Origin: Tritonibacter aquimaris
GTDB taxonomy: Bacteria > Pseudomonadota > Alphaproteobacteria > Rhodobacterales > Rhodobacteraceae
Length of the DNA: 64,000 nucleotides
Assembly (NCBI RefSeq): GCF_009617595.1
Contig: NZ_WIXK01000004.1
Location: forward strand, 186,001 to 250,000
Reading direction: 5' to 3'
Shown: positions 46,453 through 54,835 of the stretch, piece after piece
Numbering within the stretch: position 1 is the stretch's first letter
Layout of the letters: each line of letters starts with the position of its first letter
The notes under the pieces: generated by a model
Database searches by the model: none
What the model was told of the DNA's origin: nothing
What the model saw: only the letters and a program-made list of their open reading frames with translations
Program-made: the position numbers and the translations under genes

Positions 46453-47204
46453 GCGTTGCTGATTTTCTCGACCCTGCAGACTGGCTTGGCCAGCGCTCCG
46501 GTCCCCGCTATGTGCAACTGCGCCGCCGTCTGGAAGAGGCCATCGAATGTGGCATCCTGCCGCCCGACAGCTCTTTGCCGCCCGAACGTGAAATCGCCGA
46601 ACTCACCGACCTGTCGCGCGTTACTGTGCGCAAGGCCATTCAGGAGCTGGTGAAATCGGGAATTGTTGAACAACGTCAAGGCTCTGGCTCCTTTGTGCGT
46701 GCGCCGGTTGCGCGGGTGGAGCAGTCGCTGTCGCATCTCACATCCTTTACCGAAGACATGCAGCGGCGCGGCCTTGAAACCACCTCGAAATGGTTGGAGC
46801 GCGGTGTGTTCATGCCCGCCCCAGAAGAGGTCGAAGTGCTGGGTCTTGGCGCGGATGATTCAGTTGCGCGCATCTACCGGCTGCGCGAAGCCGGCGGTCA
46901 GCCGATGGCGTTGGAATGTGCAGCGCTGCCCATGGATCTGTTGCCCAATCCCATTCAGGTCACCACCTCGCTTTATAAGGTGCTGGCCGAAAGCGGACAT
47001 CGACCGGTGCGGGCGCTGCAAAAAATCTCCGCAATCAACCTTGAGCCCAAAGACGCCGCACTGCTCGGCGTCGCCGAGGGCACCGCAGGGCTGCGCATCC
47101 AGCGTATCTCTTATCTCGACAGCGGGCGCGTGGCTGAACTGACCCGCTCGATCTATCGTGGTGACGCCTATGACTTTGTTGCTGAACTGCGCCTATCTAA
47201 CTGA
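46449..47204 (+). CDS. GntR/HutC-family regulator of amino-sugar use (NagR-like)
   Basis: A 251-residue regulator. The N-terminal winged helix (residues 18-85: YVQLRRRLEEAIECGILPPDSSLPPEREIAELTDLSRVTVRKAIQELVKSGIVEQRQGSGSFV) is of GntR type. The C-terminal UTRA domain (SHLTSFTEDMQRRG... RIQRISYLDSGRVAELTRSIYRGDAYDFV) binds small sugar phosphates. In related clusters the ligand is GlcN-6-P or GlcNAc-6-P. The paired ATACC/GGTAT boxes upstream of both operons are its probable operators. It overlaps the kinase stop. Confidence 0.9.
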   Translation: MSVADFLDPADWLGQRSGPRYVQLRRRLEEAIECGILPPDSSLPPEREIAELTDLSRVTVRKAIQELVKSGIVEQRQGSGSFVRAPVARVEQSLSHLTSFTEDMQRRGLETTSKWLERGVFMPAPEEVEVLGLGADDSVARIYRLREAGGQPMALECAALPMDLLPNPIQVTTSLYKVLAESGHRPVRALQKISAINLEPKDAALLGVAEGTAGLRIQRISYLDSGRVAELTRSIYRGDAYDFVAELRLSN

Positions 47205-47228
47205 TTTTTATACAAAAGGGCTGCTGCT

Positions 47229-48260
47229 ATGACCCGTTACACCTCCACGCGTATGCGACGTGAAATCAATGAAATTCCTGCCGCGGTAGAACGGCTGCTC
47301 AGCGCCGGACAAGAGGGCGTTTCCGCCGCCGCCGCTGAAATTCGCCAGCAGGATCCACGGTTTTTGCTCTCGGTTGCGCGCGGCTCGTCCGATCATGCGG
47401 CCACCTATCTGAAATACGCAAGCGAGCTGCTGCTGGGCCTGCCTATGGCCTCGGTTGGGCCTTCGGTGAAATCGATCTACGGCGTTGATATGTCAGCAAA
47501 AGGCGCGCTGTGCATCTCGGTTTCGCAGTCGGGCCAAAGCCCCGATATTGTCAGCCTCAGCCGCTCATTCGCTGAATCTGGCGCCTATACGGTGGCGATT
47601 ACCAATGACGCATCCTCGCCGCTTGCAAAGGCCAGCAGCGCCACCTTGCCAATCCACGCGGGCCCCGAGCTGAGCGTCGCGGCCACCAAAACATTTGTCA
47701 CCTCACTTGTTGCAGGTCTGTGGCTGTTGGCTGAAGTCAAAGGCGATGCTGATCTGCTAGCCGCCATCCGCGCGTTGCCTGAACAGCTAAATCGCGCCAC
47801 CGGCTGTGATTGGTCCGCCGCCGTTGAGGCAGTAGATGGCAGCTCGCTTTTCACGTTGGGGCGCGGGCCAAGCTGGGCGATTTCAAATGAAGCCGCGCTC
47901 AAGTTTAAAGAGACCTGCCAGATCCACGCCGAAAGCTATTCCTCTGCCGAAGTGCTGCACGGCCCGGTGTCCATCGTAGAAGCAGGCTTTCCGGTGATTG
48001 GTTTTGCCGCTGCTGACGCGGCTGAAGACAGTCTGGCCGAGGTTGCAGATACAATCGCCGATAAGGGCGCGGTGGTCTTTGCCACCTCTGATCGGGTCAA
48101 AAAAGCAAAACCGCTGGAGCATGTGCGCACAAACCACTGGATCACCGATCCCATTGCCTCCATCGTGTCGTTTTATGGCATGGTTGAAACCGTGGCGGCC
48201 CGGCGCGGCATCAACCCCGATACCCCGCGCCATCTGAAGAAAGTGACACAAACCCTATGA
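47229..48260 (+). CDS. SIS-domain glucosamine-6-phosphate deaminase (NagB-II type)
   Basis: A 343-residue protein with two SIS domains, SVARGSSDHAATYLKYASELLLG in the first and LGRGPSWAISNEAALKFKETCQIHAESYSSAEVLHGP in the second. That resembles the isomerase half of GlmS without its glutaminase part. Stand-alone forms in nag clusters act as glucosamine-6-phosphate deaminases (NagB-II), giving fructose-6-phosphate and ammonia. The pairing with nagA, which it overlaps by 4 nt, supports this. Other SIS sugar isomerases are possible. Confidence 0.87.
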   Translation: MTRYTSTRMRREINEIPAAVERLLSAGQEGVSAAAAEIRQQDPRFLLSVARGSSDHAATYLKYASELLLGLPMASVGPSVKSIYGVDMSAKGALCISVSQSGQSPDIVSLSRSFAESGAYTVAITNDASSPLAKASSATLPIHAGPELSVAATKTFVTSLVAGLWLLAEVKGDADLLAAIRALPEQLNRATGCDWSAAVEAVDGSSLFTLGRGPSWAISNEAALKFKETCQIHAESYSSAEVLHGPVSIVEAGFPVIGFAAADAAEDSLAEVADTIADKGAVVFATSDRVKKAKPLEHVRTNHWITDPIASIVSFYGMVETVAARRGINPDTPRHLKKVTQTL

Positions 48261-49381
48261 GCCAAGACAGTGTTACCTATTGCGGTGGTTTGATCTTTGA
48301 CGGCACATCCCTCCACAGCGGCTGGGCGGCGCAGTTTGAGGGTGGCATCTTGCAGGCGCTTGGCCCCAAAGGTGAGATCGATCTTTCCGGTCAAGTCATT
48401 GACCTTAATGACGATATTCTATCGCCGGGCTATGTGGATCTGCAGCTTAACGGCGGCGACGGGCTTATGCTCAATGATGATCCTTCTGTTGCGACGCTCA
48501 AACGTATGGCCAAAGCCCACCTTGGGTTGGGCTGTCGTCGCATTCTGCCAACCCTGATCACCGACACATATGACAAAACCCGCCGGGCGATTGATGCTAG
48601 CGTTGCGGCCCAGGGGGTGCCTGGTATCGCGGGGCTGCATCTGGAAGGGCCGCATCTGGCGGTTGCGCGCAAAGGGGCCCATGATGCGGATCTGATCCGG
48701 GTGATGGAGGATCGCGATCTGGAAATGCTGCTGCAGGCGGCAGCTGATCTGCCTGCGCTTATGCTGACATTTGCGCCAGAAAGCGTGACAATTGAACAGG
48801 TTAAGCTGCTCGCAGAGGCAGGCGTGGTGCTGTCGCTGGGGCACACGGATGCGGATTTTGACACGGCGCTTTCCTATGTTGAGGCCGGGGTTGGTTGCGC
48901 CACGCATCTGTTTAACGCCATGAGCCAGATGGGCAATCGCGCGCCGGGAGTTGTGGGCGCGGTGCTGGCGTCGGGGCAGATCTCGGCGGGGTTGATTGCC
49001 GATGGCATTCATGTGCATCCGCAGGTGATGGCGGCGGCGCTTCGGGCAAAAACCGGCCCGGCTGAGATTTTCCTTGTCAGTGATGCGATGGCGGTTGCGG
49101 GCACCGAGGATGCGGGGTTTGCGTTGGAAGGCCGCCAGATCCTGCGCCAAAACGGCCGACTGACGCTGGAAGATGGCACATTGGCGGGGGCGGATCTGGA
49201 TCTGACCCGCGCGCTGCAGGTGTTGGTGGCGGATGTGGGTGTCTTGCCAGAGCGGGTGTTGCGGATGGCGACGACGGTGCCTGCGCGGCTGATTGGGCTG
49301 GATATGACGCTTAGGCCGGGCATGGCGCGCGCGGATGTGATCCGTATTTCCAACGGGTTTGGCGCGGCTACTGCCGCGTGA
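48257..49381 (+). CDS. nagA: N-acetylglucosamine-6-phosphate deacetylase
   Basis: NagA removes acetate from GlcNAc-6-phosphate. The 374-residue amidohydrolase has SPGYVDLQLNGGDG near residue 55 (N-terminal family motif), the metal-site LHLEGPHLAVARKGAH, LSLGHTDADFD and ATHLFNAMSQ with the conserved histidines, and FLVSDAMAVAG carrying the catalytic aspartate. Length is standard. It is the last gene of the kinase-gntR-deaminase-nagA operon and receives MurQ's product. Confidence 0.95.
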   Translation: MSQDSVTYCGGLIFDGTSLHSGWAAQFEGGILQALGPKGEIDLSGQVIDLNDDILSPGYVDLQLNGGDGLMLNDDPSVATLKRMAKAHLGLGCRRILPTLITDTYDKTRRAIDASVAAQGVPGIAGLHLEGPHLAVARKGAHDADLIRVMEDRDLEMLLQAAADLPALMLTFAPESVTIEQVKLLAEAGVVLSLGHTDADFDTALSYVEAGVGCATHLFNAMSQMGNRAPGVVGAVLASGQISAGLIADGIHVHPQVMAAALRAKTGPAEIFLVSDAMAVAGTEDAGFALEGRQILRQNGRLTLEDGTLAGADLDLTRALQVLVADVGVLPERVLRMATTVPARLIGLDMTLRPGMARADVIRISNGFGAATAA

Positions 49382-50078
49382 TCCACACTTGCTGTGTGCC
49401 TTTGTGCTGTTGAATGCCTGTAGGTGAGGCAGATAAAGGTGGCGGCCGCCAATGGGCCGGGGCGGGAGGGTCCCGCAATTGCGCAATGCCACACACGTCT
49501 TTCTGCACCTTGGAGGATGCCATCCCTCCGCATCGGTGGTCTGAGAAGCGCGCATGCACCCCGTGGTTTATCTGGCCCGCGTGGGGCCGGTTGTGTCCGA
49601 ACGGGATGAGTGTCGCGCGCAGCTGTTAACAGGGCCTAAGCGGGGCGCGCGCTGGGGGCGCAACGGGCAGGGGCCGCGCGCGCTGGCACCTGTTGTAAGT
49701 GTTTGGTTTTTGAGTATTTATAAAAAGGTGAAGGGGCAGGGCGCGCGCCACAGGGGTGTTGCGTTGTGGGGGCTGGTCGCGCAGTTTTGGCGCTTGCGGA
49801 CCCCTTTTGCATCAAGGTGAGAGGTTTGCAGGTGTGCGCCTTTGGGACGTGGTGCGTAGCAGCACGGCCCGCGCCTGACCTTCCCGTCATGCCGCAGGCA
49901 TGCTTTCAGCATGATGAAGGCGCTTCACGCCTCCCCAAGGTCAGGTGCGGGCCTTGTGTTGGGGGGGGGAGCGCCTTGGGCTTCGCCCATGGGAAGGCAC
50001 GGTCATTGCGGTCTAAATTTATCTATCAGATAAAGTGAAATTTCCGTACTTAGAGCGGTGTTGGCTGTGTGAGGCTAT
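49382..50078. other. 700-nt gap with structured repeats
   Basis: No convincing gene is seen; the overlapping short frames here come from GC bias. The region holds a long inverted repeat (49866-49953), a run of nine Gs near 49961-49969 and a GGGC-TTC-GCCC hairpin near 49980. It links the amino-sugar locus to the AT-rich HEPN gene and parE. Confidence 0.5.
49866..49953. repeat. Long imperfect inverted repeat
   Basis: GGCCCGCGCCTGACCTT (49866-49882) and its complement at 49937-49953 match at 16 of 17 positions. The 54-nt loop contains further small stems (GCATGCC/GGCATGC type and GGCG/CGCC). It looks like a REP/BIME-type module. I see no other copy in the window. Confidence 0.5.
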
Positions 50079-50885
50079 TTACCGATCATGTTCCTTAAGG
50101 GCCTCGTCAAAACCTTTTAAGATTCTTTCGCTTGTTTTAAATCGACTTTCTAAAAAAGAGCGAAGGCTAGTGAAGTCAGAGGTTGCCATTGCAGCAGATG
50201 CGATTTCAGAACGGTCCATGGAAGCGGGTAATTGCGAAAAATTGAAATTATCGGAGTTTAATTTGAAGTTGTTTTTGGATAAAATTTCGGACCTTTTTGC
50301 ATCATAGAGACTCTTCTTTTGCCGGAGAAACGCAAATTCGGTAGAGGCATCAAAATTACGATCTCGCCGTAATACTTCTAAGTATGTTGTGCCATTGCTG
50401 TTTGTAGCATTTAACGGAATACATACTCTTCGGAGCATGAATGACAAAATATCAAACTTCACCAGATCGAGTGGAAGGAAACGGAGAGGCACCTGCCGGT
50501 ATCGAGTATCTGTTGAACCGTGTATATTCAGTCTTTGTAGGTAGTTTTCGACGGTTTCGTTTGGCCCGTCTTGCGATACGAGATGAACTTCACGAAATCT
50601 CTCTGAAATGATTTCCTCAGGGATGTTGAATGATTCCGGAATTAGATCATGCGTATGTTCTCTAAGGCGTGATACCAGATCTTTTACATCGTGAGTGAAT
50701 GAAATTTTAGCATTGGAATTTATAAGTAAAGAACACTTGCTGTATTTTTCTATTGTTTGGCAGGCATTCCAAGCAAAGTGACGGAATAGACCAAGTTCTA
50801 GCATCGCCCGTGCTGCGAGATAGTCGTCATCGGCAGCACGAACAAAGATCTTTTGAGCTATGGCAGTTTCTTCACTGACCCTCAA
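50079..50885 (-). CDS. HEPN-domain-like protein coupled to parE
   Basis: A 268-residue protein, AT-rich compared with parE. The N-terminal part DDDYLAARAMLELGLFRHFAWNACQTIEKYSKCSLLI followed by FTHDVKDLVSRLRE resembles the HEPN/MNT-partner helix bundle. A catalytic R-X4-H motif is not evident, so activity is uncertain. The start is a TTG overlapping the parE stop codon, with GGAGGAG seven nt upstream inside parE, a well-placed coupling signal. The C-terminal 130 residues are unassigned. Confidence 0.6.
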   Translation of the reverse strand: MRVSEETAIAQKIFVRAADDDYLAARAMLELGLFRHFAWNACQTIEKYSKCSLLINSNAKISFTHDVKDLVSRLREHTHDLIPESFNIPEEIISERFREVHLVSQDGPNETVENYLQRLNIHGSTDTRYRQVPLRFLPLDLVKFDILSFMLRRVCIPLNATNSNGTTYLEVLRRDRNFDASTEFAFLRQKKSLYDAKRSEILSKNNFKLNSDNFNFSQLPASMDRSEIASAAMATSDFTSLRSFLESRFKTSERILKGFDEALKEHDR

Positions 50886-52840
50886 ACATCCAACTCCTCC
50901 ACGAACTTCGCGTTTTCCTGAATATACTGGAAGCGCAGCTCGGGTTTTTTGCCCATCAGACGTTCCACCAGATCGCCGGTCTCGCCCGGTTCGTCCTCAT
51001 CAATGGTGACCCGGATCAATTTGCGGGTGTTGGGATCCATTGTGGTTTCTTTCAGATCCTTGGCGTCCATTTCACCAAGACCCTTGAAGCGGGAGACCTC
51101 GATTTTGCCTTTGCCGCCAAGACCTTTTTCCAGCCACATGTCGCGCTCTGCCTCGTCCAGACAATAGACCCGGCGCGCGCCCTGGGTCAGGCGGAACAGC
51201 GGCGGGCAGGCCAGATACAGATGGCCCGCATCAATCAACGGCCGCATCTGGGTGAAGAAAAACGTCATCAACAGCGAGGCGATATGCGCCCCGTCCACAT
51301 CCGCATCGGTCATGATGATGATCTTGTCATAGCGCAGATCATCGAGGTTGAATTTGGTGCCCAAACCCACACCGAGCGCTTCGCAGAGGTCGCGGATTTC
51401 GGCGTTGGAGCCCAGTTTCGATGAGGCCGCGCCCAGCACGTTGAGGATCTTACCCTTGAGCGGCAGCAGCGCCTGGGTTTCACGGTTGCGCGCGCCTTTG
51501 CCGGAGCCACCCGCAGAGTCACCCTCAACAATAAAGAGTTCGGTGTTGGAGCGGTTTTTGGCGGTACAATCGGTGAGTTTGCCGGGCAGGCGCAGTTTCT
51601 TGGTGGCGGATTTGCGCTGGGTCTCTTTTTCCTGACGGCGGCGCAGGCGTTCTTCGGCGCGCAGGATGAGGAAATCGAGAATGGCCCCGGCGGATTTGGT
51701 ATCGGCGGCCAGCCAGTTGTCAAAATGGTCGCGCACGGATTGTTCGACCATTTTGGCGGCGGATTCTGTGCTGAGCCGGTCTTTGGTCTGGCCCACAAAT
51801 GCGGGATCCGCGATGAAGCAGGAGACCAGCGCGCAGCCACCCGCCATCAGATCATCGCGGGTGATTTGCGCGGCTTTTTTGTTATGGACCAATTCGCCGT
51901 AGGCTTTGATGCCTTTTAAGATCGCGGCCCAGAAGCCGGTGACATGGGTGCCGCCTTCGGGGGTGGGGACGGTGTTACAGTAGCTTTGGGTGAAACCGTC
52001 GCGCGAAGGGGTCCAGTTGATCGCCCATTCCACATAGCCGGGTTCGCCGAATTTCTCGCCAAACTCTACCTTGCCGCCAAAGGGCGCGTCGGAATAGGTG
52101 GTGGTTTTGCCCAGCACTTCGTTCAGATAATCGCGCAGGCCGCCGGGGAAGTGGAAGGTGGCTTCGGTTGGGGTTTCGCCGTCGTCGATGTGGCTTTTCC
52201 AGCGGATTTCAACGCCGGAAAACAGATAGGCCTTGGAGCGCACCAGGGTGAACAGGCGTTTGGGTTTGAACCGATGCGAGCCAAAGATCATCTCATCGGC
52301 GTGGAAGGTCACGGTGGTGCCGCGCCGATTGGGGGCGGATCCGATCTTTTCAACGCCGCCCAGGGGCAGGCCGCGGGAAAATTTCTGTTCAAACAGTTCT
52401 TTGTTTTTCGCGACTTGCACCACCAGACTGTCGGAAAGCGCGTTCACGACTGACGAGCCAACCCCATGCAGGCCGCCTGAGGTTTGATAGGCCTTGCCAG
52501 AGAATTTACCACCGGCGTGCAGCGTACAGAGGATCACCTCAAGCGCGGATTTATCCGGGAATTTGGGGTGCGGATCAATGGGGATACCGCGGCCATTGTC
52601 GCGCACGGTGAGCGAGTAGTCGGCATGCAGCTCTACCTCGATCCGATTGGCATGGCCTGCAACCGCTTCGTCCATGGAGTTGTCGAGGATCTCCGCCACC
52701 ATATGGTGCAGCGCCCGTTCATCGGTGCCGCCGATATACATGCCGGGGCGCTGGCGCACGGGCTCCAGTCCTTCGAGGACTTCGATGGAGGATGCGTCAT
52801 AGGTCTCGGCCTGGGGCGTGGAAAGAAGATCGTCTGCCAT
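50882..52840 (-). CDS. parE: DNA topoisomerase IV subunit B
   Basis: ParE is the ATPase half of topoisomerase IV, which separates linked daughter chromosomes. The 652-residue product has the GHKL ATPase motifs (EILDNSMDEAVAGHANRIEV, RDNGRGIPIDPHPKFP, TSGGLHGVGSSVVNALS) and the Toprim region (VEGDSAGGSGKGARNRETQALLPLKGKILNVL and IIMTDADVDGAHI). Length and the ending agree with alphaproteobacterial ParE. A HEPN-like gene overlaps its stop codon on the same strand. Confidence 0.95.
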   Translation of the reverse strand: MADDLLSTPQAETYDASSIEVLEGLEPVRQRPGMYIGGTDERALHHMVAEILDNSMDEAVAGHANRIEVELHADYSLTVRDNGRGIPIDPHPKFPDKSALEVILCTLHAGGKFSGKAYQTSGGLHGVGSSVVNALSDSLVVQVAKNKELFEQKFSRGLPLGGVEKIGSAPNRRGTTVTFHADEMIFGSHRFKPKRLFTLVRSKAYLFSGVEIRWKSHIDDGETPTEATFHFPGGLRDYLNEVLGKTTTYSDAPFGGKVEFGEKFGEPGYVEWAINWTPSRDGFTQSYCNTVPTPEGGTHVTGFWAAILKGIKAYGELVHNKKAAQITRDDLMAGGCALVSCFIADPAFVGQTKDRLSTESAAKMVEQSVRDHFDNWLAADTKSAGAILDFLILRAEERLRRRQEKETQRKSATKKLRLPGKLTDCTAKNRSNTELFIVEGDSAGGSGKGARNRETQALLPLKGKILNVLGAASSKLGSNAEIRDLCEALGVGLGTKFNLDDLRYDKIIIMTDADVDGAHIASLLMTFFFTQMRPLIDAGHLYLACPPLFRLTQGARRVYCLDEAERDMWLEKGLGGKGKIEVSRFKGLGEMDAKDLKETTMDPNTRKLIRVTIDEDEPGETGDLVERLMGKKPELRFQYIQENAKFVEELDV

Positions 52841-53162
52841 GTGTTGGGGCTGCTCTCAACTGGATGTGATTTGATGTTGTTTGCGCTCCATTATGGCAGC
52901 AGATGCGCGCAGGCGAAAGGGGGGCTGCGGGCGCTGTGGATAAGAGGGGGTGGGGGATGTCTTGTGGGTCAGGTGGTGGCGCGCTTGGGGAGTGGCGCAG
53001 TTGCCGGTTGGGCCGCATTGCGGACGAAGCTGCCGTTGGCTACATCTCGGCGAGGTCGGCTTTGCTGCTTCGTGGACAGTTGCATGTACTTTCATTGAGA
53101 CTAATGTGCGGTCTCAATGGCAATTTCAATGTCTAGCTGTAGCCAAGAGGGAACAAGAAAAT
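52841..53162. other. Intergenic region between parE and an unknown gene
   Basis: The first half is GC-rich with G-runs and contains the parE promoter on the minus strand. In the second half composition shifts toward AT before the unknown gene. I see no gene or clear repeat. Confidence 0.4.
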
Positions 53163-53861
53163 ATGGGAACTTGGGGCTACAAAGTTGGAGAGGATGACGT
53201 TTTCCGCGACGTCTACGATTTCTTTTTCGATACTTACAATCAAGGAGCCTCTCCTGAAGAGGCAAGTGAGCGAGTGCTAGAAGAAATGTCGGGGTGTTTT
53301 TCTGACGATGATGACCAATATGAAGCTTATCTTGCTCTCGCTTTTGCCCAGTGGGAAACACAGTATAAAGACGTCGGGACTATTGAGGAGGTCGAGAGAT
53401 TCATCTCGACAGGCGAAAGCCTAAGAAACTGGTCTGGAAGAGGCGGCGATGAGACGTTGTTAAAGAGACGTCGTCGAGCGTTGAACTCATTTTTACGCAA
53501 GATCAAAAAACCAAGGCGTTCTAAGAAGAGACGTGTTCATATAGTTCCTGAGTTCCAAGAGGCTATTCTAGTTGACTTGATTGCCCCAGACAATCGCAAG
53601 GCTCTAACTATCCAAGAGATCTACATGGATGGGAGGTTTATTCACACGTCGGCGATGGTTATGTGGAGTGAAGGCGGAGGCAGCATATTTCACAGCGACC
53701 GTTCGGGTCTAGAAATTTGCGCCGAATGGCTGGGCTCCCAAAATTTGCAGATATGCTTTCTAAACGCAGGTGAAGAAGACTTGAGCTTTGGCATCGGAAA
53801 TCCAAATGAGGCTTTCTTCTGCGGAGATCGCGTGAAACTTGTCTATAAGTTCTCAGACTGA
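53163..53861 (+). CDS. Unknown protein with DUF4259-like N-terminus
   Basis: A 232-residue cytoplasmic protein. The opening MGTWGYKVGEDDVFRDVYDFFFDTY recalls DUF4259 (MGTWG start), but the match is short. An acidic region (SDDDDQYEAYLALAFAQWE) follows, then a very basic linker (LLKRRRRALNSFLRKIKKPRRSKKRR at 105-130) and a C-terminal domain with several tryptophans. ATG 53163 is chosen because the sequence before it lacks coding character. Codon use is AT-richer than neighbours, suggesting acquisition by transfer. Function is unknown; MGTWG proteins are sometimes linked to immunity genes. Confidence 0.6.
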   Translation: MGTWGYKVGEDDVFRDVYDFFFDTYNQGASPEEASERVLEEMSGCFSDDDDQYEAYLALAFAQWETQYKDVGTIEEVERFISTGESLRNWSGRGGDETLLKRRRRALNSFLRKIKKPRRSKKRRVHIVPEFQEAILVDLIAPDNRKALTIQEIYMDGRFIHTSAMVMWSEGGGSIFHSDRSGLEICAEWLGSQNLQICFLNAGEEDLSFGIGNPNEAFFCGDRVKLVYKFSD

Positions 53862-54430
53862 CCACACCTGTTTCTGCAGTCTATTCGATCACCAACTACG
53901 TTTCGGTTCGGTCTATCGCCTGAGAGCGTGTAAACGGACATTCATGCATTGCGCATCATCGGCGTTGGGCACAGTCTAGCCACTGGCCGCGATGTTCACG
54001 AATGACAGCTTTGGGCTCAAAACAGGCTTTCGCTGAGTTTGGGTGATTTCGACTTTCTGGACCGCACAAACACATAGATTGCCCCCGGCGGACGTGCATG
54101 TGGTGCTGCGTTGAAAGTATCCACTGATGGCCCTGTGGTGGAGCTGTTTCGTTTTTTGGGGCAGGGAATACTTTCTCGCCAGCTGGGCAACTGTGGCAAT
54201 GAATGTACCGGTAGCCGCCTGGGCTTTCTCGGCTGGCGCGATCTTGGTAACCAATTGTGCGCGTTGTTGGACAGCATCGTTTTGAGGCGCGTCCAACCGG
54301 TCTCTGGCGGGTGCTCGAATTTAGCGCGACGGGCTGCGATCCGCTGTGTTCCCACGGATGTGTGATTTGAACTTCCAGGGCATCCAATCTAACGACTGAC
54401 CTATCAAAAACCCGCACTCGGAAAAGCGTT
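53862..54430. other. 570-nt region without convincing gene
   Basis: Frames on both strands are open for up to 150 codons, but they are rich in histidine, cysteine and arginine on the minus strand and overlap one another. A short plus-strand frame starting ATG 54126 gives a hydrophobic 50-residue peptide ending CARCWTASF without a ribosome site. It could be a decayed gene; I cannot name one. Confidence 0.4.
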
Positions 54431-54769
54431 ATGCTCGCACCTCAGGCTGCTTTCCTTCGAACGTCATTTCTGTGGCTGGCAACGTTTTTCTTGCTTGTTG
54501 TTGGGGCTTTACAAGTGTCGGAAGTGCCGTTGCTGGAGGGTGTTTCCCAAGAGGTTTCAAGCGGTGAGCAAAGTATTGAGCCCGGTGACGCATCGCCTTG
54601 CGGGGAGCGGTGTTCGACGGATGGTATTTCGTGCACTGGCAACTATGGCACATTGATACACGCCAGCTGCACTTTCGTTGTTTTTGGTCAACCGCGCGCC
54701 GTGGTGCCCCATAACGTTTTGCCGCTTTGGGGGCGGTCTGTGGGGGTTGATCCCGAGCCTCCGAAATGA
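54431..54769 (+). CDS. Small membrane-anchored hypothetical protein
   Basis: A 112-residue product with one N-terminal hydrophobic segment (FLWLATFFLLVVGALQV, residues 13-29) and a periplasmic part with four cysteines (CGERC, ISCTG, SCTF), so disulfides are plausible. No known domain is recognised. The ATG lacks a strong ribosome site. It precedes the DoxX gene by 66 nt on the same strand and may be its partner. Confidence 0.5.
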   Translation: MLAPQAAFLRTSFLWLATFFLLVVGALQVSEVPLLEGVSQEVSSGEQSIEPGDASPCGERCSTDGISCTGNYGTLIHASCTFVVFGQPRAVVPHNVLPLWGRSVGVDPEPPK

Positions 54770-54835
54770 CGGTCGAATAAACCTGGCAGCGCTCGCGCTG
54801 CTGATCTTTTATTCCTGTCAAATCGGAGTGTCCCA

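Noticed and set aside
48419-49555. Minus-strand open frame of 378 codons opposite nagA
   Set aside because: Shadow of NagA that runs on into the gap without a start signal.
49961-49969. Run of nine Gs as a possible phase-variation tract
   Set aside because: It lies in a gene-free gap, not in a reading frame or between promoter elements that I can identify.
53956-54417. Minus-strand frame of 153 codons
   Set aside because: Many Cys, His and Pro, no ribosome site, and it overlaps two other open frames. It may be decayed DNA, but I cannot support a gene.
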